DNA of 64,000 nucleotides from Rhodovibrionaceae bacterium. GTDB lineage: Bacteria; Pseudomonadota; Alphaproteobacteria; Kiloniellales; DSM-21159. Shown here piece after piece: positions 7,042 through 17,000 of the stretch. The position numbers were made by a program, and so were the translations under genes. Position 1 is the stretch's first letter; every line of letters begins with the position of its first letter. A model generated the notes under the pieces. It did no database searches and was not told the DNA's origin. It saw nothing but the letters and a program-made list of their open reading frames with translations. The stretch lies in assembly GCA_028279885.1 (NCBI GenBank), contig JANQMX010000029.1, positions 83,112 to 147,111 of the forward strand. The letters run 5' to 3'.

Positions 7042-8235
7042 TTATTGTGCGGCGGCGGATTGAGCTTGCCGAAGCCTGGTCACGGCGGAGACCAGCAGGC
7101 GGCCCGCCTCGTCTATCTCCTCGGCGGTGTTGAAGCGCCCGATCGAGATGCGCAGGCTCTGCGCGGCTGTGGCATCCTCGATGCCCAGCGCCCGCAGTAC
7201 GTAGGAGGGCTCGACCGAAGCGGAAGTGCAGGCACTGCCCGTCGAAAGCGCGAGTTCCGGAAGGGCCTCAATAAGCGCATGGGCCGGAACGCCGTCGAAG
7301 GCGACATTGAGGTTTCCGTCAAGGCGGTGGTCCATCGCCCCGTTAATGGTCAGCGGCACGGCAGCTTCGCGCAGTCGCTCGACCAGGCGGTCGCGCAGCG
7401 CAGCGACACGCTTGGCTTCCTCCGCCATCTCCCGGCCGGCGAGCCGGCAGGCCATGCCAAGGCCAACGCAAAGGGCCGGCGCGAGGGTGCCGGAACGCAG
7501 GCCGCGCTCTTGCCCTCCGCCGTCAATCATCGGTTCGAGCCGCACGCGGGGACGGCGGCGCACATAGAGCGCGCCGATGCCCTTGGGGCCATAGAGCTTG
7601 TGGCCTGAGATCGACAGGAGATCGATCTGCATGGCGTTGACGTCGAGCGGGATCTTGCCGAGCGCCTGTGCCGCGTCACTGTGGAAATAGGCCCCGCGCG
7701 CGCGACAGAGCGCGCCAATCTCCGCCAAGGGCTGAACAACGCCGATCTCATTGTTGGCGGCCATGATGGAGACGACCGCGGTCCGCTCGGTCACGGCCTG
7801 CTCCAGCGCCACCAGATCCACCAGACCGTCACGGTCAACGCCGAGAACCGTAACCTCATGTCCTTCGCGTTCCAGCCGAGCAACGGACTCCAGGACGCAT
7901 TTGTGCTCCGTCGCCAGGGTCACCACATGCGGCCGCTCGGCCTTGTGGAAGTGGGCGGCACCCTTGATGGCCAGGTTGTTGGCCTCCGTCGCCCCCGAGG
8001 TGAAGACGATCTCCCGCGCCTCGGCACCGATCAGGGCTGCGACATCCGCACGCGCCGCCTCGACCGCCGTCTCGGCATCGTTGCCGTAGGCGTGGTCGAC
8101 CGAATGGGGATTGCCGAAGCGCTCGCTGAAAAAGGGCAGCATGGCATCCACCACGCGCGGGTCGGTCCGCGTGGTCGCCTGGTTGTCGAGGTAAATCACC
8201 TGCGCCAGCCCGTCAGAAGCGCTCGAAACCATCAA
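7042..8235 (-). CDS. iscS: Cysteine desulfurase, IscS-like
   Basis: A 397-aa PLP enzyme that takes sulfur from L-cysteine as an enzyme-bound persulfide. Motifs: YLDNQATTRTDPRV at the N terminus, FTSGATEANNLAIKG, the AATEHKCVLES-type PLP region (TLATEHKCVLES), the Schiff-base lysine in SISGHKLYGPKG, and the mobile active-site cysteine loop LSTGSACTSASVEPSYVL, which is close to that of E. coli IscS. It overlaps the end of the upstream desulfurase by 4 bases (8232-8235), so the two are translationally coupled. It is the second of two tandem desulfurases behind iscR; no iscU, iscA, hscBA or suf scaffold gene follows. Confidence 0.93.
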   Translation of the reverse strand: MMVSSASDGLAQVIYLDNQATTRTDPRVVDAMLPFFSERFGNPHSVDHAYGNDAETAVEAARADVAALIGAEAREIVFTSGATEANNLAIKGAAHFHKAERPHVVTLATEHKCVLESVARLEREGHEVTVLGVDRDGLVDLVALEQAVTERTAVVSIMAANNEIGVVQPLAEIGALCRARGAYFHSDAAQALGKIPLDVNAMQIDLLSISGHKLYGPKGIGALYVRRRPRVRLEPMIDGGGQERGLRSGTLAPALCVGLGMACRLAGREMAEEAKRVAALRDRLVERLREAAVPLTINGAMDHRLDGNLNVAFDGVPAHALIEALPELALSTGSACTSASVEPSYVLRALGIEDATAAQSLRISIGRFNTAEEIDEAGRLLVSAVTRLRQAQSAAAQ

Positions 8236-9350
8236 CTCGCCCTTCGCCGATCCATGTTGCCCTTATATAGGCGCCCCCAAGCTTCCAGGAAGCAATCGAG
8301 ATCCGCTTCCCGGCTGGCCCAGCCGAGTGAAACCCGCAAGGCAGAGCCCGCCAGGGCCGGCTCAGCCCCCATGGCAAGCAGCACGTGGGAGGCGGAGACC
8401 TTGCCGGAAGAGCAGGCAGAGCCGGAAGAAACGGCGATCCCCGCAAGATCCAGCGCGATAAGCTGCGTTTCCGCCGGCAGGAAGGGGTTGGCAAAGCAGC
8501 TCGTATTGGCCAAGCGCGGCGCTTCGCGGCCGAAAATCCGGGTTTCAGGGGCTATGGCAAGCAATTGATCCTCGAAGCGGTCGCGCCAGCTCTGAAAAGC
8601 CGCGCCTTCGGCAAAATCGCGATCGATTGCCCGGCAGGCCGCCCCGAAACCCGCGATCGCCGGCACATTCTCGGTGCCCGCCCTGAGGCGTCGCTCCTGT
8701 CCACCGCCGCGCTGCTGAGCGACGAGAGGAGCGCCCTCGCGCACGATCAGCGCACCTGCCCCCTTCGGCCCGCCCAGCTTGTGGCTGGAGAGCGATAGGT
8801 AGTCCACACCGAGCTCGGCCATATCGACCGGCAGGCGGCCCACGGCCTGCACCGCATCGCAGTGCAGCAGGCCACCAGCGGCTTTCACCAGCGCCGAGAT
8901 TTCGGCAATTGGCTGAACGACGCCAGTCTCGTTGTTGGCGAGCATGACGGAAACGAAGGCTTGCCCTTCGCGCCGCTCCAACTGCGATTGAAGCACGGTC
9001 AGGTCGACCCGCCCTTGCGCGTCGACGGGAAGGCGTCCCGCGTCGGCCGCCTCCAACACCGAGGGATGCTCAATCGCAGAGGTCAGTAGGCCTCGGCCGC
9101 CGAGGGCGCCAAGGGCGAGGTTGTTCGCCTCCGTTGCGCCGCTGGTAAAGACCACCTCCGCCGGCGCAGCACCGACCAGTGCTGCGACCGCCTCTCGGGC
9201 AGCCTCTACCGCTCGGCGCGCCTCGCGGCCGAAACCGTGCACGGAAGAGGGGTTGCCGACGAGATCAAGCGCCGCACCGACCGCCGCTCTGCTCTCCTCG
9301 CGAAGTGGCGAGGTGGCGTTGTAGTCGAGGTAGATGCGCGGCGACGTCAC
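8232..9350 (-). CDS. Cysteine desulfurase, NifS/IscS family (second copy)
   Basis: A 372-aa class V aminotransferase-fold PLP enzyme. Motifs: IYLDYNATSPLREE, VFTSGATEANNLALG, the PLP lysine in SLSSHKLGGPKG, and the cysteine loop VSSGSACSSGKVSASHVL. The loop differs from the IscS-type ACTSAS of its partner gene, which suggests a distinct sulfur acceptor or group. It is 15 bases after iscR and overlaps iscS. It is shorter than IscS by about 25 residues, mainly at the ends. Which of the two serves Fe-S assembly and which serves tRNA or thiamine sulfuration cannot be told from sequence. Confidence 0.9.
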   Translation of the reverse strand: MTSPRIYLDYNATSPLREESRAAVGAALDLVGNPSSVHGFGREARRAVEAAREAVAALVGAAPAEVVFTSGATEANNLALGALGGRGLLTSAIEHPSVLEAADAGRLPVDAQGRVDLTVLQSQLERREGQAFVSVMLANNETGVVQPIAEISALVKAAGGLLHCDAVQAVGRLPVDMAELGVDYLSLSSHKLGGPKGAGALIVREGAPLVAQQRGGGQERRLRAGTENVPAIAGFGAACRAIDRDFAEGAAFQSWRDRFEDQLLAIAPETRIFGREAPRLANTSCFANPFLPAETQLIALDLAGIAVSSGSACSSGKVSASHVLLAMGAEPALAGSALRVSLGWASREADLDCFLEAWGRLYKGNMDRRRAS

Positions 9351-9365
9351 ACAGCGGCCAACCTT

Positions 9366-9836
9366 CTACTCGGCGGCGCAGGGATTGCTCTTCAGCTGCA
9401 GGATATCGCGCGGATCCGGAAGCTCGAAGTTGCGTTCCAGGACATCTGCGATGGTGATGGACGACAGGAAGTCGTTGAGCGTACCGCTGAGCCGCACCCA
9501 AAGGTCGTGCGTGGCGCAGTAGTTCTCCGTCGCGCTGCAGTGTGACGGGTAGTGCGGCATGCAGACGCGCGCCTTGTTGGGCTCTTCGACGGCCGCCATC
9601 ACGTCGGAGACGGAGATCTCCGCTCTCGCTCGCCCGAGAAGATAGCCGCCGCCGGGACCGCGGACGGACTTGACCAGCCCGGCTCTGCGTAGCTTGGCGA
9701 AGATCTGCTCCAGGTACGACAGAGAGATCTGCTGACGCTGGGCAATCTCAGAGAGTGTGACTGGGCTTTGATCGCCATGACGCGCCAAATCAGCAATGGC
9801 CATCACGGCGTAGCGGCCCTTCGTTCCCAATTTCAT
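9366..9836 (-). CDS. iscR: Rrf2 family transcriptional regulator, IscR-type
   Basis: A 156-aa winged-helix regulator beginning MKLGTKGRYAVMAIADLA. The recognition helix region (SEIAQRQQISLSYLEQIFAKLR) and the RGPGGGYLLGR wing are typical of IscR. Three cysteines, Cys92, Cys100 and Cys107, plus His110 lie in the position of the 2Fe-2S ligands of IscR, so cluster-dependent repression of this operon is likely. RirA, another alphaproteobacterial Rrf2 regulator with three cysteines, is an alternative, but the operon with two desulfurases and a ferredoxin favours IscR. Confidence 0.9.
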   Translation of the reverse strand: MKLGTKGRYAVMAIADLARHGDQSPVTLSEIAQRQQISLSYLEQIFAKLRRAGLVKSVRGPGGGYLLGRARAEISVSDVMAAVEEPNKARVCMPHYPSHCSATENYCATHDLWVRLSGTLNDFLSSITIADVLERNFELPDPRDILQLKSNPCAAE

Positions 9837-9944
9837 GTCACAACAATTCCTTGCATGCGATCCACGATTTCTTTTGTTTTAGACCGCAGGAAATGAATTG
9901 CCATAGCACCTATGGGTAATATTCTACGCTGATCCCCGCGTTTG

Positions 9945-10697
9945 TCACGTCTTAGGGTTATCCTTTCGGCCAAGATCGTCCTTGGCGCCGGTCGGAGAGG
10001 GCACGATGGCGGGCCTGGCCTCCAGTTCGCCTTCCAGCGTATTAACCCGCGCGCGCAACGACTGGACTTCTCCCAACAAACCCTCCAATGCCCTGGCGAT
10101 CGGGTCCGGGATATCCCCTGTCGGCGTTCCATAGGCGACGAACGGCAGCTGCTCGCGCTGTCCGCCAGGGGCGACGACGCGGCCCGGGATACCCACCACC
10201 GTCGAGCAGGCCGGTACGGGCTTGGTCACAACTGCGTTAGCACCAACACGCGCGGAGCGGCCGACCGTAATCGGCCCCAGGATTTGCGCACCTGAGCCGA
10301 CGATCACATCGTCTTCCAAGGTCGGATGACGCTTCACGTTGCGCTGCTGGTCGCTATCGATACTGGGAGCCACGCCGCCCAAGGTAACGCCGTGGTAGAT
10401 GGTAACGTTATCGCCGATCCGCGCGGTTTCGCCGATCACCACGCCCATGCCGTGATCGATGAACAGCCGCTTTCCGATGTGGGCGCCGGGATGAATCTCG
10501 ATGCCTGTCAACCAGCGGCCGAATTGGGAAATCCAGCGGCCGGCCAAATGCCACTTGCGCTGCCAGGCCCAATGCGCCAAGCGGTAGAATAGAAGAACCT
10601 GAAACCCTGGGTAGAGAAGCACCACTTCCAGCGCCGAGCGCGCCGCCGGATCGCGGGCTCTTATGGTCTCGATATCGCGGCGCAGGCCCTTGAACAT
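9945..10697 (-). CDS. cysE: Serine O-acetyltransferase (EpsC/CysE type)
   Basis: About 250 aa. It makes O-acetylserine, the precursor of cysteine, from serine and acetyl-CoA. The start at 10697 ([19 protein letters not shown]) has a GAAGGTAAG site upstream; the longer frame to 10793 lacks conservation. After a short helical N-terminal part come the hexapeptide-repeat signatures [57 protein letters not shown] and [13 protein letters not shown], then a coiled C-terminal tail with a heptad-like stretch ([20 protein letters not shown]). It is 108 bases upstream of iscR in the same direction, so cysteine synthesis and cysteine-derived sulfur transfer genes are adjacent. Confidence 0.93.
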   Translation of the reverse strand: MFKGLRRDIETIRARDPAARSALEVVLLYPGFQVLLFYRLAHWAWQRKWHLAGRWISQFGRWLTGIEIHPGAHIGKRLFIDHGMGVVIGETARIGDNVTIYHGVTLGGVAPSIDSDQQRNVKRHPTLEDDVIVGSGAQILGPITVGRSARVGANAVVTKPVPACSTVVGIPGRVVAPGGQREQLPFVAYGTPTGDIPDPIARALEGLLGEVQSLRARVNTLEGELEARPAIVPSPTGAKDDLGRKDNPKT

Positions 10698-10914
10698 GAT
10701 CTTACCTTCGCACGATTTAACGGGAACGCTTTGTGACGCCAGAGTGGTAAATGGGTTGCAATGTTCCAAATAGGCAATATGGAGGAAGGCCATAGATTGT
10801 CAATTTGCCGTCCTGTCCCTACACGAGTGCCATCAAGGCACTAATCCCGTTAGTTGCGGGAAACGATCAACAACCCTAAGCGACGACAAGTCGCCGTGGT
10901 AGTCGAGAGACCAT

Positions 10915-11577
10915 ATGCCCGAAGTGATCATCAACGGCCCCGACGGCCGTCTGGAGGGGCGTTTCCAGGCGGGCAAGGAGCCCAACGCGCCGATCGCCCT
11001 CATCCTTCATCCGCACCCGCAGCATGGCGGGACGATGAACAACAAGGTCGTTTACAATCTCTATCATTCCTTCACGCGGCAGGGCTTCGCCGTCCTGCGC
11101 TTCAACTTTCGCGGCGTCGGGCGTAGCCAAGGCAGTTTCGATCGCGGGGAAGGCGAACTCTCCGACGCCGCGTCCGCGCTCGATTGGCTGCAAAGCGTCA
11201 ACCCGAACGCGCAAGGCTGCTGGGTTGCCGGCTTTTCCTTCGGCGCCTGGATCGGCATGCAGCTTCTGATGCGCCGGCCGGAGATCGAAGGCTTCGTCTC
11301 GGTGGCGCCACCCGCGAACATCTATGACTTCAGCTTCCTCGCCCCCTGCCCGGCCTCGGGCCTGGTCGTTCAGGGCGCAGCCGATGACCTGGTACCCGAG
11401 ACCGCCGTCCGCAAGCTGGTCGACAAGCTCTCCAACCAGCGCGACATCGAGATCACCTACCAGATCATCGAGAACGCGAACCACTTCTTCGGCAACGAAA
11501 TGGAGCAGCTCACCGCGACCGTCGAAGACTACGTCCGACAGTCGGCGCCTGCCTTGCAGCAGAGCGAAGCGAGCTGA
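10915..11577 (+). CDS. Alpha/beta hydrolase (COG2945-like)
   Basis: A 220-aa single-domain hydrolase. The oxyanion region HPHPQHGGTMNNKVVY is characteristic of this small family. The nucleophile elbow is GFSFGAW with Ser108, the acid is probably in GAADDLVP, and the histidine is in ENANHFFG. There is no signal peptide. The substrate is unknown. It is divergent from cysE across ~220 bases. Confidence 0.85.
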   Translation: MPEVIINGPDGRLEGRFQAGKEPNAPIALILHPHPQHGGTMNNKVVYNLYHSFTRQGFAVLRFNFRGVGRSQGSFDRGEGELSDAASALDWLQSVNPNAQGCWVAGFSFGAWIGMQLLMRRPEIEGFVSVAPPANIYDFSFLAPCPASGLVVQGAADDLVPETAVRKLVDKLSNQRDIEITYQIIENANHFFGNEMEQLTATVEDYVRQSAPALQQSEAS

Positions 11578-11611
11578 ACGTCTCCCAGAGCGTCGGTCGG
11601 CGGCGAACGCC

Positions 11612-12697
11612 CTACAGCCCGGCGGCTGCCAGGTAGCGCGTGCCGCCGCTCACCGGCTCGGCGACGCCTGTCGTCGACGGCAGCGATAGCGGCAGTTTTG
11701 CAAGACTGCGCAAGGCGAGATAGGCGAAGGCCTCGGCCTCGATGGCGTCGCCGTTCCAGCCGACCGCTTCGACCGGCTCGACAGGGCAGCTCAACCGCTC
11801 CTGCAAGAGCCTCAGCATGGTCGGATTGTGCCGCCCGCCGCCTGAGACCAGCCAGCGCTGCGGCGCCTCGGGAAGCCACTGCAGAGCTGCGGCAACCGCT
11901 TCGACGGTAAAGGCAGTGAGCGTTGCCGCACCGTCGTTGAGGCTAAGGGAATTCAGCGGCGCGGTGTCAAAGGCATCGCGGTCCAGCGACTTCGGCGGCG
12001 GCTGCCGGAAATAGGGGTGGGCAAAGAGCAGCGTCAGGGCCGCATCGTCCTCTTGTCCTCGCGCAGCGCAGAGGCCGTCGAGATCGGAGGCCCCGGCGCT
12101 ATGGCGCCACATCCAATCGTCGATCAAGGCATTGCCAGGGCCGGTATCGAAGGCCTGGATATCCTCCGGCCCTCGACCGAGCCAGGTGACGTTGGCGACA
12201 CCGCCGATGTTGAGCACGGCCAGGGGCCGCTCGAGGTCGGCGGCGCGGGCGGCATGATAAAGCGGCGCAAAAGGCGCGCCCTGCCCGCCGGCCGCCATAT
12301 CGGCGCTTCGAAAGTCGTTGATGACATCGATGCCCAGGCTATCCGCCAACAGGCGGCCGTCGCCGATCTGCCAGGTCCGGCCCTGCTCGGGCGCGTGCAG
12401 CAGGGTTTGGCCGTGAAAGCCGATGACGGCGACCTCGTGACGAGCCAGGCCGCTTTTCTCGAGCAGCGCTTCGACCAGGGGGACGTGATAGAGCGTCAGC
12501 TCGCGCTCGGCCTCGGCAATCTCCGCCGGGCTGGCATTGCCGCCCAGGCAAAGCCGCAGACGATCGCGCAGGCCGCGCTCGAAGGGCAGTGCCTCGAAGG
12601 CAATGGCCTCGACAAGGCTTTCACCGTCGCTGCGAATCAGAGCGGCATCGGCCCCGTCGAGAGAGGTGCCACTCATCAAGCCGATTGCATACTTCAT
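11612..12697 (-). CDS. anmK: Anhydro-N-acetylmuramic acid kinase
   Basis: A 361-aa ASKHA-fold kinase that opens and phosphorylates 1,6-anhydro-MurNAc to MurNAc-6-phosphate during peptidoglycan recycling. Signatures are the N-terminal AIGLMSGTSLDGADAAL, VIGFHGQTLLHAP, IDVINDFRSADMAAGGQGAP, LNIGGVANVTWLG, AFDTGPGNALIDDWM and LVSGGGRHNPTML. Length is normal for AnmK. It is divergent from tyrS with a 120-base shared upstream region. Pairing of anmK beside tyrS is common in alphaproteobacteria. Confidence 0.96.
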   Translation of the reverse strand: MKYAIGLMSGTSLDGADAALIRSDGESLVEAIAFEALPFERGLRDRLRLCLGGNASPAEIAEAERELTLYHVPLVEALLEKSGLARHEVAVIGFHGQTLLHAPEQGRTWQIGDGRLLADSLGIDVINDFRSADMAAGGQGAPFAPLYHAARAADLERPLAVLNIGGVANVTWLGRGPEDIQAFDTGPGNALIDDWMWRHSAGASDLDGLCAARGQEDDAALTLLFAHPYFRQPPPKSLDRDAFDTAPLNSLSLNDGAATLTAFTVEAVAAALQWLPEAPQRWLVSGGGRHNPTMLRLLQERLSCPVEPVEAVGWNGDAIEAEAFAYLALRSLAKLPLSLPSTTGVAEPVSGGTRYLAAAGL

Positions 12698-12817
12698 CCC
12701 GTTTCCTTTACCGCTACGCGCTGCCGTCCAATTGGCTTAACCATACGAGTATGCTAAGCGGGCGCGCCCCTGACAAACCCCGGAATCTCCAGACTTCCGC
12801 AAAAGCTTGGCCTCTTT

Positions 12818-14062
12818 ATGACCTCCGATTTCCTACGAATTCTGCAAGAACGCGGCTACATCCACCAATGTACCGATTTTGGCGGCCTCAGCGCCTTGGC
12901 CGAGCGGGAGATGGTGACGGCCTATATCGGCTTCGATGCCACGGCAGACAGCCTCCATGTTGGCTCCCTGGTGCAAATCATGATGCTGCGGTGGCTGCAG
13001 GAAACGGGCCATAAGCCCGTCGTCCTGATGGGCGGCGGCACGACCAAGGTCGGAGACCCTTCGGGCAAGGACGAGAGCCGGCAACTGCTGAACGATCAAG
13101 AGATCGGTGCCAACATCGCCTCCATTCGCCGCGTTTTCGAGCGGTTCCTCACCTTCGGGGAGGACGGCAACAAAGCGGTTATGGTCAACAACGCCGACTG
13201 GCTCGACAAGCTCGCCTATATCCCCTTCCTGAGGGAGGTCGGGCGGCATTTCACGATCAACCGCATGCTGAGCTTCGACTCGGTGAAATTGCGGCTCGAG
13301 CGCGAACAGCCGCTGACGTTCCTGGAGTTCAACTACATGATCCTCCAGGCCTACGATTTCATGGAGCTGGCCCGCCGTGAGGGCTGCCGCCTGCAGATGG
13401 GCGGTTCCGACCAGTGGGGCAACATCGTCAACGGCATCGAGCTGGCGCGACGTATCGATGGCCTTGAGCTCTTCGGCTTGACCACGCCGCTCATCACCAC
13501 AGCAGGCGGCCAGAAGATGGGCAAGACGGCAGCCGGTGCTATCTGGCTCAATCCCGAGCGGCTCCCGCCCTACGACTACTGGCAGTTCTGGCGCAACACC
13601 GAGGATGCCGATGTCGGCCGCTTCCTACGGCTCTTCACCCTGCTGCCGCTCGAGGACGTCGCGCGTTTGGAAGCGCTCGAAGGCCAGGAACTCAACGAGG
13701 CCAAGAAGGTCTTGGCCGGGGAGGCCACCGCCCTTTGCCATGGCAGGGAGGCTGCGGAGGCGGCCGCCGAAACGGCCCGTCGCACCTTCGAAGAAGGCGG
13801 ATTGGGGGAGAACCTGCCCAGCGTTGCCGTCTCGGCCGCCGAATTGGAGAAGGGCATTCCCGCCTTTCTGCTGTTCACGCAAAGCGGGCTGACCCAGAGC
13901 AACGGAGAAGCCAGGCGGTTGATCAAGGGCGGCGGCGCCCGGCTCAATGACCTGCGCATAGAGGATGAGAACCGACAGCTCAGGCCCGAGGACCTGAGCG
14001 CCGAGGGCGTCGCCAAGCTCTCAGCCGGGCGCAAGAAACATGCGCTCGTCCGACTGAACTGA
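12818..14062 (+). CDS. tyrS: Tyrosyl-tRNA synthetase
   Basis: A 414-aa class I aminoacyl-tRNA synthetase that charges tRNA-Tyr. The HIGH motif is HVGS at residues 47-50 within [16 protein letters not shown]; the KMSKS equivalent is KMGKT near residue 232. [18 protein letters not shown] is the tyrosine/adenylate-binding region. An S4-like RNA-binding domain ends the protein ([20 protein letters not shown]). It converges with the large AsmA-like gene, 4 bases apart. Confidence 0.97.
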   Translation: MTSDFLRILQERGYIHQCTDFGGLSALAEREMVTAYIGFDATADSLHVGSLVQIMMLRWLQETGHKPVVLMGGGTTKVGDPSGKDESRQLLNDQEIGANIASIRRVFERFLTFGEDGNKAVMVNNADWLDKLAYIPFLREVGRHFTINRMLSFDSVKLRLEREQPLTFLEFNYMILQAYDFMELARREGCRLQMGGSDQWGNIVNGIELARRIDGLELFGLTTPLITTAGGQKMGKTAAGAIWLNPERLPPYDYWQFWRNTEDADVGRFLRLFTLLPLEDVARLEALEGQELNEAKKVLAGEATALCHGREAAEAAAETARRTFEEGGLGENLPSVAVSAAELEKGIPAFLLFTQSGLTQSNGEARRLIKGGGARLNDLRIEDENRQLRPEDLSAEGVAKLSAGRKKHALVRLN

Positions 14063-14066
14063 CAGG

Positions 14067-17000
14067 CTAACGGTCCGGGCCCTTATCCTCTTCCGCCTGC
14101 GGAGTGGCCGCGCTCTGGTCAGAGCCACCCGGGTCGCCGAGGAAGATATTGCGCAGGAAACCTGGGGCGAGAGCGGACAGCGGATTGACGCCCACACTGG
14201 GGTCGCTGATGTCGCCCTCGACGCTGTAGGTGAAGGCGATGATGCCGCCACCCTCGCCGCCCGTCAGCAAGTTCCCGATAAGAGGAATGCCGGAGACCGC
14301 ATTGTTGAGGGTGTAGGCCGGCACGATCTCACCCACGAGGGCCAGCGTATCCTGATCGAGGTCGAGCCGGCCCTTGGTCGTGAGTCCGAGGGAAGAGCCA
14401 TGGGTACGCGCTTCGATCCGCTGGAACTGTAGCTCGTGATAGGTCGCCGTGCCCGTCAACTGGTTGAAATCGATGCCGGCACCCGACAGTAGGTTGCCGA
14501 GACCGGTCAGGGACGCGGCCCCCAGCACCCGCGCCATGATCGGCGCTCTGACGAGGCGGTAGCTCCCGCCCTCCACGGTCAGTTCAACCGGGTGTTCCGG
14601 GAAGGGGCCGGCTGCACGGCCCTGTACCTCGAACGCACCGCCCTCGATGTCGTCGTAAAGGTCGACGGCCCTCAGAAACGCGCCGAGGTCGGATGTGCGG
14701 ACATCAAGGCGGTAGTCGTTGGCTTGGTCCGGAACCGGCCCCCAATTCAGGGAGAACTCCGTTTCTCGCGGCGCTTCCGCCTCTCTGGACGGCGTGTTGC
14801 CGGCAAGCATGAAGCGCGGGTCGACGCGGCCGTCCAACTTGGCCAACAGCCAGGCGCCCCGCTTACGCACCAACCTGAGGGACACGTCGCTGAGATAGCG
14901 GTCGGCGGCGAAATAGACACGAGACAATCGTGGCGCCGTCACTTCGATATCGACCGGCGGCTCGGCGGCACGCTCCGGCGTCCCGACCCGCGCCTCGACA
15001 ATCTCATCATCGCCTGCCCGCCCCTCCAGCCAGGGGCTTAGATCGATGGTCCCCGACTGGACAGACGCGCGATAGCCACCGTCCACCGGCTCAACCAACA
15101 AACCGGAGACGCTTTGCTGGCCAAACGTCAGATTGGCAAAGTCGAGCCGCTCCAGGTCGCCTTCCTGCGTCAGGTCCATGGCGGCAGACAGACGAAGGTC
15201 ACCGGCCACCAGCACAATGTCCTCGACGCGCTCCAGCTTCTCGTCGACAAGCACCACACGGCCGGTCGCACGGCCAGGCACGCCCGCTTCCTTCTTCCAC
15301 CGCATCTCCGGCACTTCCAAGCTCGCCGTGGCCAGGTTGGCCACGAAGTCGATCGCCATGGCTCCGGACTGCTGACGCGCCGCGTCGATCTCCAGCGCCA
15401 GAGGACCGGTGAGATAGGGATAGGCATCGAAGCCGAAACGCTGTCGGTCCGGCCCGTCAATCAGAGGGATGCTGGCCTTTAGGGTCGCTTGGGGCTCGAC
15501 CGATGCGCTGAAAGACTCCTGCCAGTGAAGGCTCAAAGGCACGCCACCGATCTGGGCCTCGCCGGACAGGCTCATCTCCTTGTTGGTGACCTCCAGCGCC
15601 AGCTGCCCGTCGCTCAACGGCTGCGACATGATGAAGTCACCCAAGCCGCCATCGGTGATATCCGCCTTTGCCGATACGACGAGACGGTCGTCGGGCAAAT
15701 CCTGGAGCATGGGGAAAGTCATTTTGACGTCTGCCGAGACGGCACCGGTGGCATCCGAATGCGTGATGCCGAGACGCGAGACGAGGTTGAGGCGGGGATG
15801 ATCGAGCTCGTCCAAGGCAGCCGCCAAGGGCCCCTTGGCCTGGAAGGCGATGTCGACGATTTCCTCCTCTGCGCTCAAGTCCGGCATCTCGATTACCGCG
15901 CCGGTTACGGTGAGCTCACCGCGCTTTGCGGACTCCACGTCGAACCGCAAACCGTCGGGGAGCAAGCTCGCTCTGCCTGTCGCTCCGGTGATTGGCGGAA
16001 CGGGCCGCAAGTAGTGGATCTCGAGGCCTTCGAAGGCAAAACCGCCGTCCATATCGTGGATGGTCATGCTGCCGTCGGCGCCAAGGGCAAAGCGTGCGGA
16101 CAGAGTGAGGTCACCGGCCGACCCGGCGGTGATGTTCTCACTCACCCACGCCCGGCCGCTCTGCGCCACGTCGAGTGGCCAATAGGTCGTCAGGCTTTCC
16201 GCCAGCACGTTGGCGCCCTTCACTTCGGCGGCGACCTCCCAGCCCGCCTCCCGCATCTCTACGTTGGCCGAAGCGGTTAGGGCCGGGCCTGCATCGTCCT
16301 GCGTTCCGAAGGACAGCCGCAGAGGATTGACGGTCAGCCGCCGGCTTCCGGCGTCATAGATCATGAAGCCAGACAGCAGCGAGACCGGAAGAGCCTCTTG
16401 GAAGAGCTTAGGAAGAAAAGCCTGGCCGGGCTTACCATCGAAGCCCAGGCGTGCGTGCTTCAGCCGGCCGTCGAGATCGAGAGCAACCTGTCCCTCGGCC
16501 GTCAGCGGAATCTCCACACCGGCAAGGTCCGACAAAGAGTCGTCGAAGCTCGCCAGATCGCTGATCAGCAAGCTGTCGATGGCGAACTCGGCCTCCAGCT
16601 TCTCAAGGCTCGGCTCATAGTGCACGGACGCCGCAATAGTTGGCCGCTTGCCGGCAAGGACCGGACTGAGGCTTAGGACCGCGCGCAAGCCATTGGGCAA
16701 GCGCTGCAGGTCGATAAGAGTGTCTTCGGCATCCAGGACTCGGCCCAGGCTCTTGTCGACGAGGCGGACCCGTCCATCGGTCACCTGCACGCTTTCGAGA
16801 TAGGTCAGCGGACGCCGCGGATCCGGCGCTTGCATGAGCTCGCCGATCAAGCCACGGATACTGAAGGCCGAGAACATAGGCGGCGCGCTGGCGGATTCTC
16901 CGCCTTGCTGTGCGCCGTTTTGCTCCGAAGGGCTGTCGGTAAAGCGCAACTCGCCATCCGCCGTGCGCTCCAGTCGCAGGCGGGCACCGTCGATCTCGAT

